NCBI GenBank assembly: GCA_037954325.1
Contig: JBBMNZ010000035.1
Location: 3,073,501-3,137,500 of the forward strand
Length of the DNA stretch: 64,000 nucleotides
Direction of reading: 5' to 3'
Source: Fistularia commersonii
Taxonomy: Eukaryota; Chordata; Actinopteri; Syngnathiformes; Fistulariidae
Positions 1 to 11,035 of the stretch are shown here, piece by piece; the stretch's first letter is position 1, and the number at the start of each line of letters is the position of its first letter. Under the pieces are notes generated by a model that saw only the letters and a program-made list of their open reading frames with translations, was not told the origin of the DNA and ran no database searches. The position numbers and the translations under genes are program-made.

Positions 1-409
1 GTCGCTATAGATACGCATCGTGACCATAAGACAATGTGTGTGCCTTGAAGTGGGAGGAAAGTAACCTCCTTCGATTATTACTGCACCACACTTGGCGATT
101 TCCAGTTGACAGTCTGTGCTGCAGCGCCCTCTAGTGGACAGCCAGGGGAACTGAGCAGCTATTTGACATGTCCAAACTACTTTTAAATTCACTTTGCAAA
201 CAAAGTAACACAGTACTTCTTTCACCCCCTCCCTCCAGGTGCTTTTAAACTACACTTGTGTTTGCTTTTCAGAGCAAATTACTATTGTAAAGAAAAGTGC
301 ACTGGAGTGCTAATTGTTGCATAGTGGGGGAATTTATGATGCTCCCTGTGGAGGTCATCAAGCACAAGTTTGTAAACATACACGTAGAGACACACACACA
401 CATATATAT

Positions 410-445
<36 letters not shown>

Positions 446-662
446 CTGGCCAGGACTTTAGAGAGGGTAGTTTACTGCCTGGACAGGGAACTTTGCTGCT
501 CAGATTCACGGTCGCCATAACAAACTGGCCACGGTTACATGGGATGGACAATAACACGGCGTGGAGACACCGCTTCTTGTCACATTCTGCTGACAAGCAG
601 ACTCGAGGTGCCACAGGAAGCAAAAGTAGTCTCACTTTTGGTGAGACGGCACGCGTCCTTAC
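1..662 (-). other. Part of an mvb12a intron; no exon seen
   Basis: This stretch lies downstream, on the minus strand, of the first coding exon of mvb12a, so it is probably intronic. The remaining exons would lie beyond the left edge. A (CA)n tract occupies about 399-442. I found no conserved protein segment in any frame. The longest minus-strand open frame only reads through the exon-1 donor into the intron and the microsatellite. Confidence 0.5.
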
Positions 663-752
663 CAGGTTGAAGTCTCTAGGGCAGGTGGTGGCGTTGGACG
701 CCCATGCCACTGCGGTCACGGGCCGCACCGCCAAGTGGTCCATCAAGGACAT
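663..752 (-). CDS. mvb12a: mvb12a first coding exon (ESCRT-I subunit MVB12A), partial gene
   Basis: The minus-strand exon encodes MSLMDHLAVRPVTAVAWASN followed by ATTCPRDFNL. This matches the start of the MABP domain of MVB12 proteins, where human MVB12A has a corresponding GLAWSSA...PPRGFS segment. MVB12A is a subunit of the cytosolic/endosomal ESCRT-I complex, which sorts ubiquitinated cargo into multivesicular bodies. A strong acceptor (pyrimidine-rich tract ending TCCTCCTCAG) directly abuts the ATG at 752, and a GTAAG donor follows position 663. The ATG therefore opens this exon and the upstream exon is 5' UTR. Only about 30 codons are in the window; the rest lies to the left. The call rests on a short motif plus synteny with nxnl1, colgalt1 and adgrl1. 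Confidence 0.62.
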
Positions 753-1421
753 CTGAGGAGGAAACAAAAAGGTTGGTGGTGTAAAGAAAGCGTGGACAAG
801 GACGGGGAGGGAAGCCCACGAGGATCCACCAGCTGACGGCTGCATCGCCCGCCTTGGTAGTCAGTGTTTGCGATAATAGTGACTTTATCCATCCGCTGAC
901 AGAGACGCCATTCATGATCCAGAGGAGTTAATCCTGTGGAATCTGGAGAAACTGCTTGTAAGGTCACACAGCTGCTTTCTCTTAAATAAAAACACACATA
1001 CATACATACATACATGGATAGATAGATAAAGAGAGAGAGAGAGAGATTCTTCAACTAAATTTGACTCATTGGAAAAGAGGAAGACAGTTCATGTGTTCAT
1101 CAACAGTGGACAAACTCGCCCCAGTGCCCATTTTCGCCCCAAAAAGTTCGAATTTCTATGTATTTTTCCTCTATTTGTTTACATCCGCAAACCTGTGTTT
1201 ATCCTGTTTGCTATCACAGCTGTACCGTGATTTACTTTCCCGCCGCCGGGTTTCAACTGACACGTCGTACCCTCAACCGGGACCACACTTGTGTTTTTAC
1301 AGTTTATTCATATTTCTTTTGTGTATTTTTGTCAAAGTTCACGTTTATTCCCGCAAACGTCGGAAAAAGTGAGAGAGGAGAAGCTAAAGTCCCGGCTCGG
1401 TGTTCACATTAGCCGACGTAC

Positions 1422-1700
1422 CTGGGCGACGATGGCTACCGTTCGCCGGGCGAAAACTTCCAAACTTCCCCCGGGAAAAGTTTGTTTCGTCCTCCCTCCG
1501 GCGGAGAGAAGAGACGTGGACTCGATAAACACCCACTCGCCCGGGCTCTGTCCTCACTTCAGTCCCCGCGGGGTCCGGCGGCTTGTTTCGGTGAGCGGCG
1601 GCGGTGGAAACGTCTTTCCCCTCGGAGCAGGAAGTGTTCTTCCGCGTCTGGACTACAACTCCCATCAGCCCCAGAAGCGTGACGTCACGTAGCGCCGACT
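1422..1700 (-). promoter_or_regulatory. Probable mvb12a 5' UTR exon and CpG-rich promoter with ZNF143 and CRE motifs
   Basis: A minus-strand donor (GCCCAG then GTACGT) ends an exon at 1422, and the next acceptor lies exactly at the mvb12a ATG, which supports a non-coding first exon. The CpG-rich block carries ACTACAACTCCCA at 1652-1664, matching the ZNF143 (SBS) motif, and a palindromic CRE, TGACGTCA, at 1680-1687. This pair is typical of housekeeping and often bidirectional promoters. A plus-strand open frame starting with ATG at 1432 and followed by a GTGAGC donor near 1588 leaves open a divergent transcript, but I recognise no protein in it. Confidence 0.55.
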
Positions 1701-1739
1701 CCTTCCCGCCTGCTGGCAGGACGGTGAACTGTCGCAGCT

Positions 1740-2370
1740 GGATTTTATTTTTTATTTTTTATTAACAAATATATACATACACAATATATATACACAAAAA
1801 ATGTTAAGGCAGGGTAAACACAAATATATACAGGTATACAAAAATCAAAAAGCCGTTTAAAGAGAATAACTAAAATACTTACTTTATATGCATGTATAAA
1901 CAGGCACACAAATATTGTTGTTGTTTGTTTTTTTTTTTTGTTTTTTCTTTTTTTTCAAAAAAAAGTTCGTTCTTACTCCCTTCAGGTTCTGAAGTCGGAT
2001 TTGAAGTTACTGCCGCGGATCCGCCTATTCAGCCAAACCGGAAGCGGTGGCGGCTCGTTACCGAATTCCCCCTAATTTTACGATCCATTTCCGGTCGCCA
2101 TCTTGGACCAATGAACCGGCGGGAGTTTCACTGCAGGTCTGTAACTTTTTTTTACCATGTATTTTTGTTTTAAATTAACAAATATATATACATAACACAT
2201 CTGTTTAACCAAGAGAAACACAAAACTATACATATATACAAAAATCAAAAAGCCATATAAGGAGCATAACGAAAACACTCACTTTCAATGCACGTAAACA
2301 CATACACACAAATATTAAACAAATTTTTCCCAAATAAAGTTTGTTCTTACTGGTTCTGAAGTCCATTTAT
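1740..2370. repeat. Diverged AT-rich tandem duplication
   Basis: Segment 1760-2005 recurs at about 2173-2370. Both copies contain ATTAACAAATAT, then AAAATCAAAAAGCC (1841 and 2241), then a GTTCTTACT...GGTTCTGAAGTC stretch, in the same order. The offset falls from about 413 to 372 bp along the copy, so indels have accumulated. Between the copies (2030-2125) lies a short GC-rich piece with GGAAGCGG and a YY1-like GCCATCTTGG motif next to CCAAT, which could be a promoter fragment. I recognise no coding sequence. Confidence 0.55.
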
Positions 2371-2942
2371 AATGATGCTGTATTGGTCCATTTTCCTGTA
2401 GAAAGACCATGAAGTTTGGTTGGCTGTTTGTCCATTTCCTTTTATAAAGTAAAATTTTCCCTAAAGCAAAACAAATTGTACAAAAGCAACAAAGTCCTTT
2501 ACTTTGGTGCGGTCTTCATAGTAAATAAAAATGTATTTATCCTGCAGCTGCAGTGAGAATCCACTTCTCGTCACAATAAAGGCTTGTACATTTTACCAGA
2601 ACAGTTGTGAGCACAAACAATAATAAAACACATGTAAAATAGATCCTTGAAGTACGATATACATTTTAAAGATTTTGGTGATTACTGTGGTGTATATGAA
2701 GGATGTATTTTAAATGTATTTTATTATAATATTTTGGTTAAATGTACATTTTTATTTGTAAATAAAAAAAAAAGTCACACTGCAGGTGGAGCCGTGTCAC
2801 GTGAGCAGGTCACATGACCCGGGTTGTTTTTAATTAAAAACACGCAAAGAACTGCAATGTTGGTTCTCTCATCACTCATCTTTAAAGTTTCATTCATTCA
2901 TTCATTGCCACACTGCTGATCCTGGGTGGAAACGTTACAGGA

Positions 2943-3212
2943 CTGTCTCAGAAAATTAGAATATTGTGATAAAGTTCTTTATCTTCTGTAATGCAATTAA
3001 AAAAAAACAAAATTACTTTTTCATGATATTCTGATATTTTGACATAGGATTTTTGAGTTTTCTTAAGATATAAGCCATAATCGGCAATATTAAAATAATA
3101 AAAGGCTTGCAATTGTTCAGTTGATTTGTAATGAATCCAGAATGTATGACATTTTGGTTTTAGTAATTGCATTACAGAAGATAAAGAACTTTATCACAAT
3201 AGTCAAATTTTC
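2943..3212. mobile_element. Non-autonomous DNA transposon (MITE) with about 50-bp terminal inverted repeats
   Basis: The left end (GAAAATTAGAATATTGTGAT and on through TAAAGTTCTTTATCTTCTGT, then AATGCAATTA) is repeated as its reverse complement at the right end, with only a few mismatches. The roughly 270-bp element is otherwise AT-rich and has no transposase. It resembles a palindromic MITE family common in fish genomes. The internal open frames are too short to matter. Confidence 0.75.
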
Positions 3213-3279
3213 CCCAGCTAGTGCAGAAGGTGAGACCAGGTTTTGGAAGCAGAATTCATTAATTCACATCATAAAGACA

Positions 3280-3430
3280 ATCAAGTTTCCCCCTCTCACT
3301 CACACATCATATAGAGACATACAAGCATTCACTCACGCATTCACATGTCTGGACAATTTGGGGTTTCCAGTGAACCTATTCAATGTTTAGGAAGAATTCG
3401 GCGAAACCTCACACAGACACGGGGAGAACA
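3280..3430 (-). repeat. Relic of a ubiquitous teleost short interspersed repeat
   Basis: The order of words (CATTCACATGTCTGGACAAT, then a CACGGGGAGAACATG block) matches the reverse orientation of the common fish repeat that contains 'CTAAATTGTCCGTAGGTGTG' and 'GTTCTCCCCGTG'. It is diverged and truncated. Confidence 0.45.
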
Positions 3431-4084
3431 TGGACACAGCGGACCGAAATCGGAGCCGCTTAGCGCAGAGTCTGAATGTCCGTTTTTGGGGATGCAACGC
3501 CGTCTGCTCGGTGCGGGGGGAAGTTCCACGAAACAGAAACTTCCTGATCTCCAGGGTGACAGAGGGCAGAAACGTCAGGGGAAGGCGGATGCCAACCGAG
3601 CGAGAACTCGGCGTGACGTTCCAGCCGAGAACCCGTTCTTCCAGTTGTGTTCTCGCAGGGATCGGGGAGGCCATTTAGGTCATGTCAGCGTCTGGAAAGC
3701 AGTCTTGTCATTCGATATGAATTCCCCCTCTTTCTTTTTAATCCTCTAAACTGCATTACCTGCGTGTGTGTGTGTGTTGTGAAACTCTCCTCCCCGGGAA
3801 TGCACAGGAACGTGCCTGGGGAATTATACTCCCCTCCTTGTTGTCTCCTTGCAAGAAGTCAGTTCCACTCTGTTGCCATAGTAACAGACACGGCAAGCGA
3901 GTAGCCATAGCAACCAATCTCACTCTGTATTCGCATGTGGCAAGAGGGGGCAAACCCCACTGTCCGACCCCCACCAATGCCATTTTTGTCTCGCGGTGTT
4001 CTGCAAGACGGCTCCAAGTTCTAATCTAGTTCTCCACCTTCTTCACAAAAAAAAAAACAAAACAACAAAAAACAGTCAGCAGGT
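3431..4084. other. Intergenic stretch; no gene recognised
   Basis: This is moderately GC-rich with short open frames in several phases, none with a recognisable domain or a convincing splice pattern. A short (TG)n lies at about 3762-3777. Confidence 0.4.
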
Positions 4085-4210
4085 TGATCGAAGTGTCTAA
4101 ATTGTCCGTAAGTGTGAATGGTTTGATGTCTGTGATTGACAGGTGACCTGTCGGGGTCAAACCCCGCCCCCTCACTTCAGCTGTGATAGGCTCCGCCCCC
4201 TCCATGAGCG
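4085..4210 (+). repeat. Relic of the same teleost short interspersed repeat
   Basis: It contains CTAAATTGTCCGTAAGTGTG, TGATTGACAGGTGACCTGTC, a CAAACCCCGCCCCCTC block and CAGCTGTGATAGGCTCCGCC in the canonical order and orientation. It is one of more than ten copies in the window. A (CA)n follows at about 4317-4368. Confidence 0.6.
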
Positions 4211-4322
4211 GACGCCTCTATCCTCCTGGATCATCGACCCATTGATTGAATCAAAGGCTGTCAGACTGTGCAAATAAAAGGTGCACGGATTCGTGCACGT
4301 CCCCTCCACATGGACACACACA

Positions 4323-4370
<48 letters not shown>

Positions 4371-4960
4371 CAACCAAAGATTTTGAAAACCATTAGTCTG
4401 AGCTGAAAATCTGCTGATTTGGAATATGATTGGTTACCAATTGTGAATAATTCTATTCATTATTATTATTATTATTATTTTTATCTATTTATTTATTTAT
4501 TTTTATTATTGTTTTTTTAATCTATTCAATACATTTTTCTATTCCGATGATTGGACCATTTTTTTTGTATAACTCTGATTTCTGAGGGCGTCAGCGCAGA
4601 TGGAACGAAAAACATTTGATAGGAAACCGTATCGTGTTTTAGTGGTTCTCCGGGTTCTCCGTCCTCCGACGATCCCTCCCGCCGTTGTTTTACACCCAAT
4701 CACCTCCCGGGTCTCGTAAGCCGGGCAACAACCCTTCATCTAGATGTTTCATAACAGCTCGCCATGTCAGCTGAGACCGACAGAATCTCCTCAGAATGTT
4801 TTTTTTTGAGTGCCCGTCGGTACGTGACTGTCTGGGCCGGAGTTTGAGTGGAGGAGAGAGGTGAACGGCAGGAGAGGGGTGAAAGGTCGGGAGCGATTGC
4901 ATGTGATAGAGAAAAGCGTGTGCACTGTGGAGAGAGAGAGGAAGAGCGAGAGTCTTCATC

Positions 4961-7512
4961 ATGGAGTCTTCACACACAGCGCTGGTTCTGCTGTCCCTGG
5001 TCCTTGCAGGTATTGAAGATGTTTTTATTTGATTTTGGACATCGGTTGTAGCAGCTTCAGCGACGGGGAACCTCCGGACAACACGGTGGTTCCCCGTCAC
5101 TCTGCTCGATCAATAAGTAATATCCGCAGCCGAGAAGCTTTAATTTGCTCGCGAGATGTGCGCGGTTTCCGACGCCAACGCCATCGGAGGCCGTGTTTTC
5201 ACCTCTGCGATTTAGCCGGACGCTAAATAATTTGCGCTTCTCTCAGGCTCTTGGTTAGGGAATTAGTCCGTCTGCTCGGTGTGTGTTTGTAGAGTGTGTT
5301 TGCTTTGGGCTGTTTGTTTTCAGTCGGTCTAAAGGTTCACAGAGTGTTTGGTAACGCCATTTTTCCGTCCCCCTCCCACCGCAGCGGCGGGTCAAGTTCT
5401 CGTGGTCACGGTGGAGCCCCGGACGGCCACTGTGCGCCAAGGGGAGTCCGTGAGCTTCCGGTGCCAGGTTGGGGGCGGAGCCACGGGCGCCAAGCTGGAG
5501 TGGAAGAGGGCCAACAACCAGGCCTTGCCAGGTCCGGGCGCCGATCATCTAGGCGTCGCACTCCCATCACCGCCATCCGGGTTTCACCTCTTTCCCCTCT
5601 CCCCCCCCCAGACAACGCCAAGACCGGGCCGGACGGCTCGGTGCTGACCCTGGCGGCGGCTCGCCCCGCCAACCAGGGCCAGTACCGCTGCGTGGCCACC
5701 AGCCCGTCGGGTCGCAGCGCCGCCGCTGCCGTGCTGAAAGTCAAATGTGAGTCTTTTTTTCCATGAACCCTCCCGTGATGTAGACGTGCTGGATTTTTAG
5801 CGTCGTCTGTGTCTCTGCGCCCGGTCAGATCCGCCTAAAGTCAGCCTGTCTGGAGCCAGGATCCTGCGGGTGCGGATCGGAGACCCGGCATCTGTGGCGT
5901 GCCACGCCACGGGCTGGCCGCGCCCCTCGCTAATGTGGAGACGCCAGGACTCCACCCTGCAGCTGGTCACCAGGCAGAGGAATGAATCCAACTATATAGA
6001 GGTAAAAAAGAAATGGTATTCAGTAATGTGTTCGTCTTGAACCCCCTCTGATTCCTCTGCCCAGTGGCTTTCGATGCGTCCGGAGGACTCCGGCGTCTAC
6101 ATCTGCGTAGCCAAGAACACCGAGGGGGTGGTGGAGACCAAGGTGATGATCAAGGTGGTGGGCGGGCCCGGAGCCCCGCTGGCCTCGGCAACCCCCGAGG
6201 AGGTGACGGCAGTGGAGGGGCAATTGGTCACCATGGAGTGCAAGGCCAGTGGTGAGCTCTTCAAAGTTGTCCTCCACACTCACAAAACGAACGACTCACT
6301 CGCTAACTATAACGAATCAGTCAGAAGCTCAAAGTAGCCCCGTCCCCTCACAGAATTAACTATTTACTAACTCATTGAATGAATCACTGAGTCATTGAGT
6401 AGTTCTCCCTGCTCACAAAATGAACAACTCACTCACTAACTCAATGAACGAATCAGTCTGAAGCACAAAGTAGCTCACTGTCCCTTCACAGAATTAACTA
6501 CTCACTAAATGACTCAGTCATTGAGTTGTTCTTTCTACTCACAAAATGAACAACTCACTCAGTAACTCCACAAACAACTCACTCAAGCACTCAGAGAAGC
6601 GAACGACTCACTCAGTGACTTGAACGAATCACTCAGTAGCTCAGAGTAGCCTTCCCTGCTCACAAAACGAAGGACTCATTCATTGAACGAATCAGTCAGC
6701 AGGTCAGAGTAGGCCCGTCCACTCGTAGAACTAGCCACTAACTAAGTAACTCACTGAACGAATGACAAAGTAATTCATAGTAGTTCTCCCTGCACACAAA
6801 ATGAACGGCTCACTCAGTAACTCAACGAACTGCGTCCGGTCCTCCGGCCTCGATTCCCCTTTTCACGCCTCCTTCCTCTCAGGCACCCCGCCTCCCGTCA
6901 TCACGTGGTCCAAGCTGCGGGCTCCGTTGCCATGGAAACACACCATGAGCAACGGCGTCCTGACTCTGACCAGCGTGGGGCGCCAGGACTCGGGCCAGTA
7001 CATCTGCAACGCCACCAACGAGCACGGCTACAGCGAGGCGTACACCCAGATGGAGGTGGAGAGTGAGTCGGACGCCGTAGATCCACGTTTTATTTTTATT
7101 TTTTGCAGATTCTCCCGACCATAACTCCGCCCCTCCTCCCTCAGCCCCGCCCTACGCCACCTGCCTGCCTGAGAAGGCGGTGCTCCACGCCGGCGACGCC
7201 CTGCGCCTGCAGTGCCTCGCCCACGGCTCCCACCCGTTGCGCTTCGAGTGGAGCCGGCCGGGCCGCGGCGGGTCGACCGCCCTCCCGTCCGGCGCCGTGA
7301 CCACCGAGGACGGGAGCCTCTTCATCCCCAGGATGAAAGTCAGCGACGGCGGCACGTACAAATGCGTGGCGAGCAACCACATCGGCAACAGCGAGGTCGT
7401 GGCCAAGGTCGTCGTTAAAGGTGGGTCTTCCCGGACCTCATCGACCCCCGCCGGCGCCGCCCCAGGTTCTCCTGGTTCTCGCTCACATCGTTCCCTCTCA
7501 TCCGCAGCTTAA
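4961..7512 (+). CDS. Secreted protein with four I-set immunoglobulin domains (perlecan/hemicentin-like)
   Basis: Eight exons (4961-5009, 5385-5531, 5612-5746, 5829-6001, 6065-6251, 6883-7062, 7145-7420, 7508-7512) join in frame to 383 residues. Residues 1-17 form a signal peptide (MESSHTALVLLSLVLAG). Four Ig domains follow, each with the paired cysteines and the D-x-G-x-Y-x-C motif (YRCVA, YICVA, YICNA, YKCVA). The protein ends directly after the fourth domain with KA-stop in a 5-nt coding remnant, so there is no transmembrane segment or GPI signal and it is probably extracellular. The Ig repeats look most like perlecan domain IV or hemicentin units, but no laminin or EGF modules are present and I cannot name an ortholog. 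The last intron is 87 nt with no in-frame stop, so its retention would only insert 29 residues. Intron 5 carries a minisatellite (6275-6840). Splice model strong, family name weak. Confidence 0.82.
6275..6840. repeat. Minisatellite in intron 5 of the Ig gene
   Basis: Repeats built from CACAAAACGAACGACTCACT and AACTCAACGAATCAGTCAGA recur with CACAAAA starts near 6281, 6414, 6540, 6661 and 6795. This is a higher-order period of about 121-134 bp that looks like a dimer of units near 65 bp. It is the reverse complement of the array at 9515-10100. Confidence 0.8.
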
Positions 7513-8383
7513 CCCGGCGCCACGGCGGGGAACCAACGCGGGTTCTCTAGCGACCACCAGGACGCCCAGACGCGTCACCATGTCGTTGTTTTGCGTGAGA
7601 GATAAAGTCAGACTTTTGTAGAAAGATATTTCCACCCATGTGTTCTGGTGACCTTTTCTCTTTTGTGTGTGTTTGTGTGTGTGTGTGTGTATGTGTGTGT
7701 GTGTGTGTGTATGTGTGTGTGTGTGTGCATGCAAACATCCCTAGGGGGTTCATGGCATCTCCTCATCACTAGAGGGCAGTGTGCAGCCTTCAACTGCGAG
7801 TTACCATTGAGCTAAAGAAGAGCTTGTGTGTGTGTCTGTGTGTGTGTGTGTGTGTGTGTGTCTGTGTGTGTTTGTGTGGGGGGGGGGGAGCACTTTGAGT
7901 TCATGCACGCCCTGAACAGCTGGAGGGTTGGATGACACATATATATGCATGTGTGTGTGTGTGTGTGTGTTAAAATGAAAACTGGAAACCGAAAGGGCAA
8001 AGGTCATCCTAAGGGGATGCTGGATGGAGTCTGGGGCCGCGCCTCTTGCTCGTCCTTCCGACCGGGACCATGGCTTCCGCCGGCGGTGGCGGCGGTATGC
8101 GCTCAAATCTCAAGAGGGCGGCCTTTCTCATGCTTCCTCCCTCTTTTTTTATAAGAAACTTCAAAGGTTGTTGAACATCTGCCCTCCGTCACCTCACTCC
8201 ACCCCTTGTCAGACTGATTGTGTGTGTGCGTGTGTGTGTGTGTGTGATGCATTGGGGGAGAACACACCGGCAGCCGCGCAGGGTCGGTGAGATACGGCGC
8301 AGACGCTAAACAGATGTGGACTCGTAGTTAATGGAGTCTGATGTAAACAGCGGGGGTTCAAAGTGGCGCGGGGCTCAGGACGT

Positions 8384-8433
<50 letters not shown>

Positions 8434-9433
8434 GTGGCTCTATATGATGAAGAGGCCCATATTTACATTTGCCGAGGGGGGTGGTGAGATGTACTCTTTC
8501 TGAAAACTGCAGCTCTGAGTGACAGGAAGGCAACGGTTGCCAGGCGACGGGCGACCGGGCCAAAGAAAGCACACAAAATCTCAGAAATCTCGCCGATGGA
8601 GCGGGCGATTCTGTTATTTTCAGTTTATATCAAAAGAAATGACACTTCGAGACAAAAGAAGGACATTTATTAATTTCTCATTCATTGTCTGTGCAGTTGA
8701 ACCTGCACACAGGGTTAGTAGGAAGTGCAACTCTGGTTTGGACCAATCACAGCTGATGTATCAACAAGGGGGCGGGGCTTCATCCAAACTGGGCAGCTGT
8801 CAATCATCCAAACATTTCCCTCTCTCTGAGTCAGTCAACTGCTGGTGTTTTTTGGGAGACGGAGAGCCTGGAGAGATGCGATTGATATTTATATAAAAGA
8901 AGACAAAGCTGAAAAGCTCAGAGTCGCTTCCCGTCTTCTGATCTGCCTCCAATTGATTTGATTCAATTCTTCCAAATCTTCTCTTGGCACGCCTTGAAAC
9001 ACATTCTGTCAGTAACCTCGTGGATCACGGCTCTCAGCAGGCACCGTCCGGTTTGTTGACGTTGGTTTTAACGCGGCGCACACTTTTTTCAGACGTGTGA
9101 CAGTGTGTTTGTGTGTGTGTGTGTGTCAGGGGGTTGACTTCCTAGGCCATAAATCCCTTTTAATTCTCCCTTTCCTGTTATTTTATTTTTACTTATTTTC
9201 TTATTTTCCCTTTCCTGTTATTTTGGCGAACACATTTAATAGCAGGGCGGCTGAAGGGCAGGGCAGCGTGCGATGACATGGCAGAGATGGTGGCGGGAAC
9301 GGCTCGATTTTATTGCAGCATCCGTTGCCTGGCACCGGAGTACATAAACACCAGTTTGACGGTCCTCGAACTTCACCTTTTCACAACTTAAACCACAGAT
9401 AGGTTGGAACAAGTTGTGTTTTGCATGCACACA

Positions 9434-9478
<45 letters not shown>

Positions 9479-9514
9479 GTTTGACATTGGTTTTACTTCC
9501 CCATCATCGGTGCT
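7513..9514. other. Intergenic; microsatellites and one repeat relic, no gene recognised
   Basis: This stretch holds (TG)n tracts near 7663-7727, 7823-7872, 7949-7970 and 8219-8245, (CA)n near 8389-8427 and 9431-9478, and a teleost repeat relic at 8735-8815 (reverse orientation: CCAATCACAGCTG, then GGGGGCGGGGCTT, then CAGCTGTCAATCATCCAA). No clear AATAAA was found for the Ig gene; GATAAA near 7600 is a weak candidate. Confidence 0.5.
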
Positions 9515-10100
9515 ACTGACTGAATCGTTCAATGAGTTACTGAGTGAGTCGTTCGTTTTGTGAGAGGAGAGGGCTATCCTGAGTTCCTCAGTGAATCGTT
9601 CAATGAGTTACTAAGTGAGTCATTTGTATTGTGACAGGAGAGGAGTTCTCTACGCTACTGAGTGAATCGTTCAGTGAGTTACTTAGTGAGTCATTAGTTT
9701 TATGAGCAGGAAGGACTACTCTGAGCTACTGAGCTATTCGGTCAATGAGTTACTGAGTGAGTCGTTCGTTTTCTGAGCTGAGAGAACTACTCTGTGCAAA
9801 CTGAGTGAATCGTTCAATGAGTTACTGATTGGGTTGTTTGTTTTTTGAGCGGAGAGGACTATCCTGAGCTACTGAGTGAATTGTTTATATTGTGATCGGA
9901 TAGGACTACTCTGTGCTATTGAGTGAATTGTTCAATGAGTTACTGAGTGAGTCGTTCGTTTTGTGAGAGGATAGGACTATCCTGAGTTCCTCAGTGAATC
10001 GTTCAATGAGTTACTGAGTGAGTTGTTCGCATTGTGACCGAAGAGGACTATTCTGTGATACTGAGTGAATCGTTCAATGAGTTACTGAGTGAGTCGATTC
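9515..10100. repeat. 71-bp minisatellite, inverted relative to the one at 6.3-6.8 kb
   Basis: The word GAGTTACTGAGTGAGTC (with variants) begins near 9534, 9605, 9676, 9747 and 9818, then 9937, 10008 and 10079, giving a 71-bp period with one shortened unit. The unit also contains TGAATCGTTCAATGAG and GTCGTTCGTTTTGTGAG. The reverse complement of this unit is the repeat in the Ig gene intron. Confidence 0.85.
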
Positions 10101-11003
10101 GTGAGCGTGCAAGGCTTCTTGGAGCTTCAGATCAATTTGTTGACTAGGTCACTTGGTGAACCGTTGTTTCGTGAGAGGGAAGGGCTACTGAGAGCATTCT
10201 GTGATTCTTCGATCATGGTTCATAACATGGAGGAAAAAATGGAGAAATTGAAGCAAGAAACTAGAGCTCTTCCCACAGGGCTGATACAGTGATTCACTTA
10301 ATATTTTTATACAAATACAATTAAATTAGCAGCGGCGTGCTGTTGAGAATCTTATCTGCCGGCTATTCGCCAACTAGCAGCAGCAGGGACAAGTTGGCGA
10401 ATGAGTTAATAGAGACGAGGAATCGTGACTCACGAGTCGGTAGAAATGACATTCGGGTTTCGAACGATTTGTTAGCGCCTCGCACGTCAATCGCGTATAC
10501 TTGGATCTCCAAGATAGCAAAAGAAGGTCAAGCAAGAGCTAACAGAGTGTCTCCAGATCCCTTAACCGCCAAAAAACGCCGCGGACGCCTCACACGGTCG
10601 CTCTGGAAGTCACAGGGTTCTGCCGAGCGGCTCGGTCACATGGTGACCACGTTGACCTTTGCGGCGTCGGTCAGTCTCGCTTCCGTTTTCATCCTCTCGC
10701 TGCAGTGGCGCAGCGCTTCGGTCATGATGTCACTTGAACGGTGGGTAGAGGAAGCTGTGCAGATCCTCAGACGCGTGTTTATATTTTCCAGCGTTCGCTC
10801 ACTCGGAGGATGAACATCCGGAGTCTGGAGGAGACGCAGAGATTCCTGCGTTGTTGTTTTTTTTTTTTTTTTTTTCTTTGTGTTTGCCGAGTCTCCTGGC
10901 CCCCGAGATGTAAACAACCACCGCAGCTGTGCGACTGAAACCCCTAAACTCCGCTCTGTTTCCCTAAAATGGAATAATCGTGCATTTCCAAATAATGAAA
11001 AGC

Positions 11004-11035
<32 letters not shown>

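Noticed and set aside
3121..3390. 89-codon ORF with ATG near the MITE right end
   Set aside because: It starts inside the MITE and crosses its terminal repeat; there is no homology.
10337..10813. 158-codon ORF after the 71-bp minisatellite
   Set aside because: There is no early ATG, no recognisable domain and no flanking exon. It was kept only as part of the intergenic entry.
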